A stretch of 64,000 nt of DNA, from the NCBI GenBank assembly GCA_014621425.1, contig JAANBB010000046.1, positions 62,001 to 126,000 on the forward strand, in the 5' to 3' direction. The translations under genes and the position numbers were made by a program. This stretch comes from Cylindrodendrum hubeiense. Lineage: Eukaryota; Ascomycota; Sordariomycetes; Hypocreales; Nectriaceae. The notes beneath the pieces are model-generated. The model was given only the letters and a program-made list of their open reading frames with translations. It made no database searches and was not told the origin of the DNA. Positions 12,009 through 22,448 of this stretch are shown piece by piece (position 1 is the first letter of the stretch; each line of letters starts with the position of its first letter).

Positions 12009-13276
12009 ATGGTCTCTGTTAAAGGATTGCTCGTTACTCTCGCTCTGGGCCGCAAGGCTCTCGCCTACCCGGCCCCAGGCGCAACCCCAGGTGCCACCCC
12101 GGGCAGCAATGATGCCGACTCAGTTACCTGCGTCACAGAGCTTGGAACCCATCGCGCCAGGTACATCGAAACTGAGACATCTACGACAACCCGCACCATC
12201 ACTCAAGAAGAGAACTTCTACGAGTCTGTCGACGGGACCGTCACTCCCAGCCCTACGACCATCACCATCAGTGAGACCGAGACGTCTACTGCTTTAGCGA
12301 CCGCGGAGACAGAGACTGACACTGTTACAACTACTCTGATTGGTAAGAGCCCTGTCCTCTCAAAGTTGACCTAGCTCACGTATCGCAGAAACCTTCCTTG
12401 AGACTGAGACCAACTCTATCACGGAGACCCAAACGGATACCACTACGGTCTACAGCACCAGCACTTCCACCAGCACGGTGCCCGCCCCCGCGACCTTCAC
12501 GCCTATCACCAGCGAGTCTGGCTATGTCGCCAAGCGTGATGCCAGCTGCCCCAACAACAAGGACAAGGTTATCTTCAAGTGTGACAAGGATGACAATGGT
12601 CACTTGACCCCCTCGCAATACCCTCAGCGCGTTGAATGCATCCGCACCATTGTTGAGACGCAAACGAAGACCGTCACAACTACTGTTCCTGGAACCACCT
12701 CAACTCTGGATGTCCAAACCTCATCTGAGACCACGACCTTCAGCGAGACTGTCACCTCGACCGAGTACCCTGCCGACGCCTCGACTACTATCACTGAGAC
12801 CTCCTCGACCACCATCACGACCACAGTGGATGAGACGTCTACGACCACTACTACTGCTACCTGTACGTTTCTCTTCTTAATTCCTAGGCTTTGACTAATG
12901 AGATCCAGCTACCGTTGAGACCGTCGTCCCTACCACTCTCTACGCTGTGTGTGGCTCCAATAACCTGGTCAACACTGCCAACGGCGGCAAGTACATTAGC
13001 CAGGCCCAAACCAGCGGAACGGGCACCTTCAAGATCATCAGTGGCATTACAACTCCTTACGACTGTTGTGTTTCATGCCATAACTCCTACAGCACCACTT
13101 GCCGAGGCGCTTTCTTCTTCAGCTCAAGATGCTATTTGTTCTACTCTACCGTTTGCTCGGCAAACAGCTTCACTACGGATAAGTTCTGGAGTAGTAGCAC
13201 CACTGCTGTTGGATCATCTATTTGGATGTCCAACGGTCCCTGTGGCTTGGTTACCAACGGTGGAAACCTGAATTAA
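12009..13276 (+). CDS. Secreted Thr/Ser-rich protein with C-terminal cysteine-rich (PAN/apple-like) domain
   Basis: Exons are 12009-12342, 12389-12862 and 12909-13276, with two 46-base introns, giving 391 residues. The N-terminus (MVSVKGLLVTLALG...) looks like a signal peptide ending near YPAP. Residues ~40-140 and ~180-270 are dominated by Thr, Ser and Glu-Thr runs, as in O-mannosylated fungal wall or matrix proteins. Between them lies a dibasic Lys160-Arg161 before a segment with three cysteines, a candidate Kex2-type cleavage site. From about residue 283 a domain with a YDCCVSCHNSYSTTC pattern, then CYLF and a final Cys, resembles PAN/apple folds that bind carbohydrate or protein. The function is unknown. 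No GPI signal is evident at the C-terminus (GGNLN). Confidence 0.82.
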
Positions 13277-14129
13277 AGTAGAAAATGAATTCTGATGAAG
13301 GAGCTGTTGTCAAGGAGTATAGTCCCTCTGTTCGCTTCTCTACTATCATTACACTTACTTTACATAATAACTCGTAAATATTGAGGGAACAACTCGTTTG
13401 ACAATGCGTTAAGACATATTGAACACTTTGACGACCCTGTGTTTCAGTAGGAAGAGCCAGTTCCGTACATCATATCATTGTTCGCAGTGTACTACTAAGC
13501 ACCTATCGAAATAATAATTATTCTGAGCACAAATATAATGTGATGTGTGTGTATGAATAGAGGTCAAAGCTATTAACAACCTGTGATTTGACTTTGCCTT
13601 AGCGTTTTGCTAGCCAAAATGTCAGAAACTTCGTAACTTGAATGATGAGTCTAGGCAACTTTAGAGGGCTCATGTAATCTTTCCCTAGATTCAAGTCACT
13701 GTGCAACCAGAGTAGCCATGGCGCTGTGTCATCGTCTACATAAAATAACCTGTCGCTTCTATTGTTCAGCAATCCCCTGGGTGGGCTATCCAAGAGCTTC
13801 ATAGGTTCAATATTGGGAAGGCTTTAAAGTTTCATACGCGATACCGATAGATCCGCTGCCGCGCTTGCAATCCCTTCTGCAGTCCCAGGTTCCTGTACCG
13901 CTGAATTAACCCAGCTGCTCAGAGCAAGGTTGAACTGCTGCTGCCCACCGAAAAAAGTACTCAGTGCTAATGCGTTGTTGCGTAGGTCCACATTGAACGT
14001 TATCGATAGTTACGAGAATGACGTTGAACTTGGAAACTTTTCGCGAAAGAAAGCTGAGGGGGAGCTACGACCATATGCCACTCCTCAGACTCCTTGAACT
14101 GGCACTTTCTGCTCTCAATTATATGACGG
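13277..14129. other. Convergent intergenic region
   Basis: About 850 bases between the 3' ends of two convergent genes. AT-rich, with no supported gene. Confidence 0.45.
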
Positions 14130-15756
14130 TTATTCGTCTGACTGAGGCACGAAGGCACTCCCAACTTGGGCTGCACCTAAAATGACTTGAATCACAGTCA
14201 GGAATAAGATGATGGATCCGAAGCTTGGGTTTCTGTTAGCTAACCAAGACCAGGACATCGTTTCAATTATCACTCACAGGAACGTCCAGTATTGGACCGT
14301 ATCGCGACTATCGCGGAAAAGGACCCAAAAACTCCACGGCCTTGTTTTTCGCAAGTGGGAGTCAAGGGCTGAGATTCGCGGCCACAATTGTTTGAATTCG
14401 GTCTGATCCCATTCTGTAGAATTACTTGCCATGAGGATTTCAAGTGTTGGGTCGTATTTAACTTGGCATCGTCCTGGATCATTGCCTTTTAAAGTCACGA
14501 GAACCCGTTTCCGTAATCTATAAGAAGCACAATTTAAACACCAGCACCAGTAACAAAATCCCTTGAGTTTTGTGAGCTTCTGGTGGAAATATGAGGGCTT
14601 GCTGGGATTGAATAGGGTGGCGTATGAGGATTCGATTTCGTCGATCAATTCGGTAGAGATGCCCATGTCGGGGAGGAGACTCCCAGCACCGTGGAGGGCA
14701 CACGGGAGGGCAAAAAGTTCCAAGCAGTCGGTTTGCCCGTGTTCGGACAAGAGCAGATGTCGCGAGATGTTTGCTGTCCATGTGAACGTGACCCCTCCGA
14801 GCCTTGATAGCTTTACAGCATTTAGTCGCTTAGGATTGATTGAGAGTGATTCCAATAAGCCCACTGAGTCGTGGAGACCGAAAGGCTCTATAATTTCGTC
14901 GGTTGATGAATTTTGAAGTGCAATCAGTTCAGACCCAGCGACCTCGTATGCATTTGGCAACAAACCACTTTGACTCAGAAGCCTGGGCACTGATTCAGAG
15001 AGTGCCGCCTTTTCAGAGTATTGCTGCTTTTTTTGAACACAATATGCAAAGACTACTCGTCTCTGGTCATGTCGAGTCGGGATAAAGTACGATTGCATTA
15101 GCATCCAGGTCCCAAGAATAAGAAGTACGACTTCTGTCACACTCGTGACTCGTGATGAGGAGTCGGCAAGCGTGTCATTGAAGTAAGAGTGGTTATTTCC
15201 GGTGACGAGACGACCTATATACTCCTGTATGTTGGGTTGGGAGGCTTGGGAAGTGGGTGGAACTAAAAGATTGGGCCTCAGATTAGCTCGCGGGAGAGTG
15301 CGGGACGGGCCGCGTGTTTGACTCTGACCTACCGTGAAAATGAAGAATCACATCAAGGAACAAACGCAAAAAGTCTTCCAACTCTCCGCGACCTGGCCAA
15401 GAAGACTCAATGTACTGCATATATGGCTCTGCCGATGCAGTATGGACAAGCCCAAGAGCTGAAAACAGCGCAACTCGAGGATTGTCGCCATCTGACGTTA
15501 TTGAAACAAGTCCTATAGGCTCAAAAGCCATATGTATTACTCTGTTAATAAGTAAGAAGTGAGAAAGCTCTACGGTAGTAAATTTCGAAGCAAAACAATA
15601 TTGTGTGGTAGGAGAGCAGGCTACGAGGCTGGCGAGAAGATGCTGACATGCGTCCTTCACGCGATCCACTTGCATGGGTCTGTGATTGGTTTGAGGTTTC
15701 ACGTGCGATGCGTGATGAGAGGTTACCCGCCCAAGAAGTCCTGGTATTTGCAACAT
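14130..15756 (-). CDS. Fungal membrane protein of unknown function
   Basis: Exons 15756-15333, 15262-14278 and 14232-14130 are phase-consistent and give 503 residues; introns are 70 and 45 bases. The N-terminal part (to about residue 140) is globular, with many Cys, Ser and Leu residues. A hydrophobic segment (EVVLLILGTWMLMQSYF) follows the first intron. The C-terminal region carries a patch TRPWSFWVLFRDSRDTVQYW, then a last membrane helix encoded across the second intron (SIILFLTVIQVILGAAQ). I recall this patch plus terminal helix from uncharacterised Pezizomycotina proteins, but know no function. The start codon is only 78 bases from that of the divergent FHA-pseudokinase gene, so the two promoters overlap and the genes may be co-regulated. 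Confidence 0.8.
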
Positions 15757-15834
15757 CAATCTTGTTTGGCGGAACTCGATCTTAACATCTTAGCTGCTTC
15801 CCTCCGCTATATTTGCGGCTACTAAGCATTCGCC

Positions 15835-18800
15835 ATGTCGCTCGCTATCCCCGCTGCCACACGGGACGGCGCTTGGGGATATTTGGTGAATATGTCCCAT
15901 GGGAAACAAGGCGGAGAACGCCTGACTCTCGGAGGAGTCCGGCCAAGAACCGACTCATCGCGAGCAAGAGAAGAACCACGTCTCGACCTCAGGTTCAAGA
16001 CACGCAAGGAGGCAGTGCCGAGTGATTTGAGCGGTGGTGACGACCTGAACATCAATGAAGGGTACAGTCTGATAGGACGCGACATTGATTGTGGTGAGTC
16101 TGAAAAGAACTCATGTTTGATAGGTGGACACATGACTAAAACAAACTCACAGACATCATCTTCACGGGAGATTTTGTCTCGAAGCGGCACTGTCTTCTGT
16201 TTCCCATTAGCAAGGAGGGTCAGATAGTTGTCATATTGCGGAATCTGTCCACCAACGGTACCCTGGTAAACGGGAAATCTCTTAGGTTCTCTAAGATGAA
16301 ACAGCTCACAGCCGGGGATCGGATTTCAATATCTCCTGATATTGAACTGGTTTTCTCACCCTCAACGCATCTTCTCCCCTACCGATTCCATGACAAATAT
16401 TCCTACTGGGAATGCTTCAGGAAAGGTCGATTCGCAAATGCTTACCTGTGTTCATCACGACTAGGCTTTGGCGAATTTGCCGTTAAATTTCGAGCAACTC
16501 CCCACCCTGGAACGCTAGATTCGAGGTCAAATCTAATCCTCATGGGACTTCGACACCCAAATATAGTGACCATTCGGGAAGCCTTTGCAGAGAACGGCCA
16601 GATGGTTTACGTCACAGAGTTTATCCCCGGCGGCGACCTGTTCAACTTCATTACTTTGAAGCAGAAGTTAAGTGAGCTTGAAACTGGCAAGATATTTCGG
16701 CAAATCTTTGATGCCATCAAATTCCTTGTATGAATAATACCCATCTCTCGACATACATATACTGAAGGTCGCAGCATTCCCGCAACATTGTTCATCGCAA
16801 CATCAAACCGGAAACCATCCTTTTGGTTGATAGCACAAGTCTTCATGTTAAAATTGGTTGTTTCAACTCGGCTACCTACATCCTTCCTAATGCTACACTC
16901 GACGATAAATGTGGGACCCCGAGTTATTTAGCTCCTGAGGTAATCCAAGACAGCAAACATCGGCACTATGGGAAAGAAGTCGATATTTGGTCTTTGGGAG
17001 TCGTTATGTACATCTGTCTCTGCGGGTTTCTCCCATTTTCTGATGAACTTTACTTGACAACAGTTCCCTTCACCCTGTCACAACAGATCCAGAGCGGCAG
17101 ATTCGACTACCCGTCGCCGTATTGGGACTCGGTTGGCGATACAGCCCGTATGTACCCAAGGCTCCCCGTTTGTTTCATGACCTACTCACACTGATATAGT
17201 TGATTTGATTGATTCAATGCTTGTTGTGGACCCTGAAAAAAGATTCACAGTGGACCAGTGCTTAACGCACCCTTGGCTCGTCTCTCACGACGATAGGTCT
17301 GGCTCTAAAACATTCCTAGAACAAACCCCACCAAGTTCGCCACGTCTTGAAACGCCCCTACTGGCAAAAAGCTGGCGCCCCGAAACTTCCCCACATAAAG
17401 AACTTCCTAAGACAGCTGACGCTGAGGAATCGGTACTGCCGCTTTTTAGCCGTACTGATTCATCATCATATGGCGGCCCTCTCTATGAAGCATCATATGA
17501 AGGCGACGAGAGGACCGTGCAGATACTGATTAAGCAAGATGCAGATGTCAATGCCAAGCGTGGCGAATATGGCAAAGCCCTCCAGGCTGCATCTATCGGA
17601 GGCCATGTCAAGATTGTGCAGATACTGATTGAGCAAGGTGCGGATGTCAATGCTACGGGTGGCGTATATGGCAACGCTCTCCAGTGCGCATCTTTCTTAG
17701 GCCATGACAAGGTTGTGCAGATACTGATTGAGCAAGGTGCGGATGTCAATGTGCAGGGTGGTATATGTGGCAACGCTCTCCAAGCTGCATTATCTCGTGG
17801 CCATGGAAAGATTGTGCAGATACTAATTCAGCATGGCGCAAATGCCAATACTCCCGGCGGCACATCTTATAATACGCAGCCTTCTACCAACTCCATGCCA
17901 TCGAAGGAGCCAAAAGGCAAAGAACCCATGGAAAGCTCGTCTCTGAGATTCAATCCTTCACAGGAACCTCGTTCAAATTTTGAAACCTACCCAGCCGCTT
18001 CCAACAGCCGATCCGGCATCGTAAAAGTCCGTCGGCCATGGGTTCCAGTCCCAACCAGTAATGTACAACGCACTCGAGGAAGGGACCAAGATGAAAATGA
18101 AGAGGACAAGTATGTGCCTTGCTCGGTAGGCTATCGTACAGGCTATATGACTGACTCTTTGCTCAGATACAACATCACCAGAAGCGAAGACCTTCCCACA
18201 AGGACTATTGGTGCGGTGAAAAGGGTAAGAGAAGGCAGTGCGGTAGGAGCTCGTTTAAGTAAAGAGGATCGACAGAAGTCAAGTTCCCGATCCGAATGGC
18301 GCCGTGCCATTGGATCTCAGGCGAACTCATCTGAAGGATCAACATCGCACCGCAACACAGGCGAGGATGATTTCCTATCCGGAGGTTCCCAGGCCGGTGT
18401 TGAAAGGAGATCCAACCGATCCGTAAAGGCCACAAAGGGGGGCGAGGCGTGGAACTCTTCAAGGATACATCCACCCTCCCTATCTTCCTTTACCGAGCCA
18501 GTAAATATGGTGCCAACACAGGAGTCGGTATCCGTAAAACTAAGTGAGTTGTCAGAGGAGGCTCGAGATGACTTAGAGTTGGACGATTTGGGTGATAGAG
18601 GCGTTTTCTGGACTTTCACACCTGGGGAAACCCCAGAAGAACAGATTCCACTGGTTGTCGACGGATACCCTGTTGTCATCCCAGTTCGCTATCAATATCC
18701 CCTGATAGCCATTGCATCACCTCCTCCGGATCCACATCCCCATATAATCTCCACTACCGACTACTTACCCGATGGCGTCATTTCAGAGATATTCGCTACA

Positions 18801-20159
18801 TTTACCGAAGCCATTGGGTTTTATCTCCTAATTAATGGATATCTCCAGATCATTGTACCCGAAGATTTCGACTACGAGAGTAGCCTCTCAAAACTACCCA
18901 ACGAGTTTGGAGGTCTCAAAGTCAGCTTCATTACTCAGTCCTTACTTCCAACAGCAGGTGATCCAGGGTCTACAGCGACGGCCTCTTCTACAGCACAGTC
19001 AAGTTCTAGCACGGCTGCGGCAAGTTTGACAACTGTAGCAGGAACACACTCAACTGAACCTTCATCAACGATAAATCTTCCAATCAGAACGCCAGCAAGA
19101 CCAATCAATCAAGCTGAAACAGAGAATTTCAAGAGATTTTATGGCAGCACTATCCGAGCTGTCGTGAAAGGCGTCAAATCCAAAGAACTTTTTGAAGGAA
19201 AGATTGGTGTGTTGCTTTCCCCAGTAGGAAGTGATGCGAGATACGCAACTGTGTCGACACATGTCTTTTCAAATGCATGCAATGTTCCTAAGATCAGATC
19301 CATGCAAATCGCAGACTGGATTGACTTTGTGAGCGTTCTGTCTACGAGTCGCTTGACCGAAGTAAGTAATGCCAGGAGGCACATTATCCCCTCCCCCGTC
19401 GCATGTGCGTGGTTAACTCCGGTCCTGTAGCTGGGAAATTTGGTCAAGGTTTTCGATCCTTGCCCCCAATCCTTTCCTATTGGATTTACCTCCGATGTAA
19501 GCCTTGTCGATATTAGTAAGATTTCAATTGCGGCCCTTCGTTCCACCGCTGGACCCGAACCTCCGACAATACAGTGGTTGGATCAACACAACTGGATGAA
19601 CATCAAGTACAATTCCAGTAACCTAGTGCTACTGGATGGAGAGCCCAGGGAAGCCAAGAGCATTGGTATTGTAGACAGTCGTTGTCAGGTATGCAATCAG
19701 CTCGAGTTATTTTCACGTCCTCTGGACTGTGTTTCAATACTACGTACTAACAACCTCATTTAGATGGTCGGCCAGGGGATTTTCCGCACTCAACAACAAT
19801 CCAAACGCCGCTCATTTTTTAGTGCGATGTCTAGCAGCTCAGTGGACCCAAAAGACGACCCCATGACTTGGACCAGCTTGGTGGCAAGGTCAATACTGTA
19901 TCGTGTACGCCAGGATTTCCACATCAGAGGTGGCCAAAGCGGCACTCCAGTTTGCGTAATGGAAGAGGGGCCTGACGTTAATGCTGCAAAGGTAGCAAAG
20001 GTAGCAGGGTTTGCATCGTTTGTGCAGATGGTGTCGGATGTACAGAGATATGATATGGAGGGTGATAAGCTGTACAAGAGACTGCAGGAGGGAAGGGTGG
20101 CGTTTTATGGTGCTTTCCAAGTGCCAAATGAATTAAGAGATGAGTATCGTATTATATAA
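15835..20159 (+). CDS. FHA domain - pseudokinase - ankyrin repeats - serine-protease-like fusion protein
   Basis: Exons 15835-16093, 16153-16727, 16775-17147, 17200-19361, 19431-19688 and 19764-20159 give 1,340 residues. Residues ~75-155 form an FHA domain (Gly81-Arg82, Ser96, His99, NLSTNGT at 117-123), which by family binds phosphothreonine. Residues ~168-425 form a CAMK/Rad53-like kinase fold with Lys198, a GTPSYLAPE activation segment and DIWSLGV. The catalytic residues are lost: HRD reads HRN (Asn287), KPEN reads KPET and DFG reads CFN (Cys307), so it is probably a pseudokinase. Four 33-residue ankyrin repeats follow (~500-630), then a long Ser-rich disordered part. The last 280 residues hold His1090 (STHVFS), Asp1145 (TSDVSLVDI) and Ser1268 (GGQSGTPV) in the order of a PA-clan serine protease; this domain call is tentative. 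An in-frame 57-base stretch (18110-18166) looks like an intron; if spliced, the product is 1,321 residues. Confidence 0.85.
17517..17912 (+). repeat. Four tandem 99-base coding repeats (ankyrin units)
   Basis: The phrase gtgcagatactgatt recurs at 17517, 17616 and 17715, exactly 99 bases apart, with a close variant at 17814. Each unit encodes one 33-residue ankyrin repeat (VQILIEQGADVNA...). The second and third units are identical over about their first 37 bases, more than protein selection alone requires, pointing to recent duplication or conversion. Confidence 0.9.
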
Positions 20160-20286
20160 ATAGTACCAATGGCGGGAAAGAATCCCTTTTATGCTCTTCG
20201 ATATCTATTGATGCTAAGCAAAGAAAATCCGAATATCTCGTCAACACCATAGGGATTTGCGCCCAGATCGCTCTGACGCTCATGTT

Positions 20287-21348
20287 TTAAGCATCCAGCT
20301 GTTCCAGCAAGCTTGTGGGCGGAGCGAAGAAGGTTGATCCAGTCACCGGCGTTGAGAAATCGAGGATCCTATCATGCAGCCCAGGGGGGTTTCCGATAAA
20401 CATGCGTTCCATCATCCCCTCAATAACCCAAAGCTTGCGTGAGTATCCGATAAAGTAAGTACCGAACTCGTCGGAACCCGGAGATCCGAATGGCATGTTG
20501 TCCCGCAGAATGTCGTGCTCATTGCCATTTTTGTCTTCTAGCGTCGCCAGTGTCTTGTGCGATTGCTGCTGGCCCTCCTCGGCATCGTCCAGCTCAATGT
20601 TGTCAATCTTAGTCCGGCCGATGATGGTTTCTTGCCGTTCTGTCGAAAGGGCTTGCCACGATTTCAAATTGTGGAGGTATTTCTGAACGACGATGTAGCT
20701 GCCTCCTGCGGCATATGTGTCGTCTGACTCTGTAATGAGGACAGTATCCTGCACGTCGGGGCCCACTGGATTTGCGGTGCCATCAATGAAACCTAGAAGG
20801 TCTCTGGCATCGAAATATCGGAATCCAACAGTCGTGTCCTCCATCTTCACTGCGTCTCCAAGCAGATCCATTAGCTGCCGCTCAAACTCGAAACAAAAGT
20901 CACGCCTCTCAGATCGAATATGAAACAGCAAATCTCCTGGAGTCGATACAGCAGTATGCGTGGCGCCTCGCACCTCAGGGAAAGCATGCAACTCGGCGGG
21001 TCTGGGGAGCTTCATGAGGCTATCCCAGACGGAGGCTCCAATTCCGACGATGCATGTGAGGTTGGCGGCGGGATGCCGGATGGAGACGTTCTTGATAATG
21101 CCATTGACCTTAGATAGGGCCTTCCGGATCTTCCTGATCGAGTCGGATGTATGTGTGGCAGAGACAACAAGGAAGGTTGCCGATGTGGTGAGGGGTGCGT
21201 CCACGGGTTGAGGATTCATGATCGACGTTGCCTTTTGGCTAATAGACCGTGATTGTAGGTAAAAGATCCTTGTTGAAGGGCGTGGAATGCTAGCTATTCT
21301 TGGAAACAGGAGTACTCGAGGGCACGTTCTGGATAGCGTGATGGCCAT
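20287..21348 (-). CDS. DyP-type heme peroxidase with probable mitochondrial presequence
   Basis: A single exon of 353 residues. The start at 21348 (MAITLSRTCPRV) is the first ATG of the frame; codons further upstream in frame are not ATG. About 45 leading residues are rich in Arg and Ser with no acidic residue, as in a mitochondrial targeting peptide. The core has the GXXDG signature (GFIDGTANP), the FHIRSERRDFCFE segment and a C-terminal FIGNPPGLHDRILDFST region. This layout fits the YfeX-like (type B) branch of dye-decolorising peroxidases, which use hydrogen peroxide to oxidise dyes, phenolics or porphyrinogens through heme. An internal ATG (MNPQPVDAP) would give a cytosolic form. The gene converges on the FHA-pseudokinase gene, with only 127 bases between stop codons. 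Confidence 0.92.
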   Translation of the reverse strand: MAITLSRTCPRVLLFPRIASIPRPSTRIFYLQSRSISQKATSIMNPQPVDAPLTTSATFLVVSATHTSDSIRKIRKALSKVNGIIKNVSIRHPAANLTCIVGIGASVWDSLMKLPRPAELHAFPEVRGATHTAVSTPGDLLFHIRSERRDFCFEFERQLMDLLGDAVKMEDTTVGFRYFDARDLLGFIDGTANPVGPDVQDTVLITESDDTYAAGGSYIVVQKYLHNLKSWQALSTERQETIIGRTKIDNIELDDAEEGQQQSHKTLATLEDKNGNEHDILRDNMPFGSPGSDEFGTYFIGYSRKLWVIEGMMERMFIGNPPGLHDRILDFSTPVTGSTFFAPPTSLLEQLDA

Positions 21349-22448
21349 GTGTTGTTGTTTTATCGGTTGGCAATTCAAGGGCGGTTGGAGGTCGAAAACC
21401 CGGCCGCGGCGACTTTATCCAAGTGCGTATTAATGAGGTGGCCAATCCGATGGCGCGTATTACCAGTCCATATTGATGCTAGGGTACCCAAATTGTCTCC
21501 CTTCGCTACGGAGTGTGCATACTGTGGCGAATGACGGGTGTAAGGCTTATAATGCTACCGTACATCCCGCGACAGTAAGCACCCTCTCTCTGCCAGCTCC
21601 CATCAAGCCCCGCAATAGACTATTAGGATCAGGGCTTTCTCACAATTGTGTGAGTGAATGAATGAAAGACTCATATTGTGATGGATAGTCTGAGATGAAG
21701 TAAAGCTACACGAAATTAGACACAAATAATCCGTTTACGCCGTGCTTTTGCGCTGATCCAGGAATTATGATGCTTCATCGGGTAGCGTCGCCGAGAGTCG
21801 CCGAGCTCGCCGGCAAGGCCGGACACTAGCGCGTCATTGCCGCCATAATTCAACCTACGTCATTCTAGATTCACTCAGCGTAAGCCGTAAGCCTGAATAG
21901 TCATTGTGTGATGGTTACCATAATTGACGCGAATGAAAACTGAAGTCTATAGGGTGAACTAACTCGTTTGCTCCTCAATAAATGACTTGGTTGCAGTATG
22001 TGTATACGCTCAGCAAAGGAATAAAGCTTACGCATTGAATTTATGTCTCTTACGGACGCACGAAGATGCCATGGGTTTGACACATTCGGTTATCCTCCCC
22101 AGAAGGTCTGCCATCAGCGAGCTCATCAGAGACAGAGAGTGCCCTGCTGGAGGACTCGCCCCACTGGTTTTCTTATCTCCTTCCTAAATCTAAAACTCCA
22201 TATATTATGCTTCATTATAGGTTTGGCTTCACAGGCCATCCGGTTCTATTTCTCCAATAGCTTGTTTTCTTCTTGTCTCCTACATCGTGTGGTTTATTTT
22301 CTCCTCCTTCGCCCCGTCCAGCCTTTATTACGATTTTGCGTCCAGAAATCGTCTATTTCCCTCCTGTTCTTCGTTGGACTTTTATGACTTTGATATGCCT
22401 TGGTACCGAGAATATCTTAGGCTAAGCAAAATATGTTAGCTTGGTGTT
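21349..22448. other. Intergenic region upstream of the DyP gene
   Basis: About 1.1 kb holding the DyP promoter and the 3' flank of the PHD-finger gene. Open frames here are short and unlike any family I know. Confidence 0.45.
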
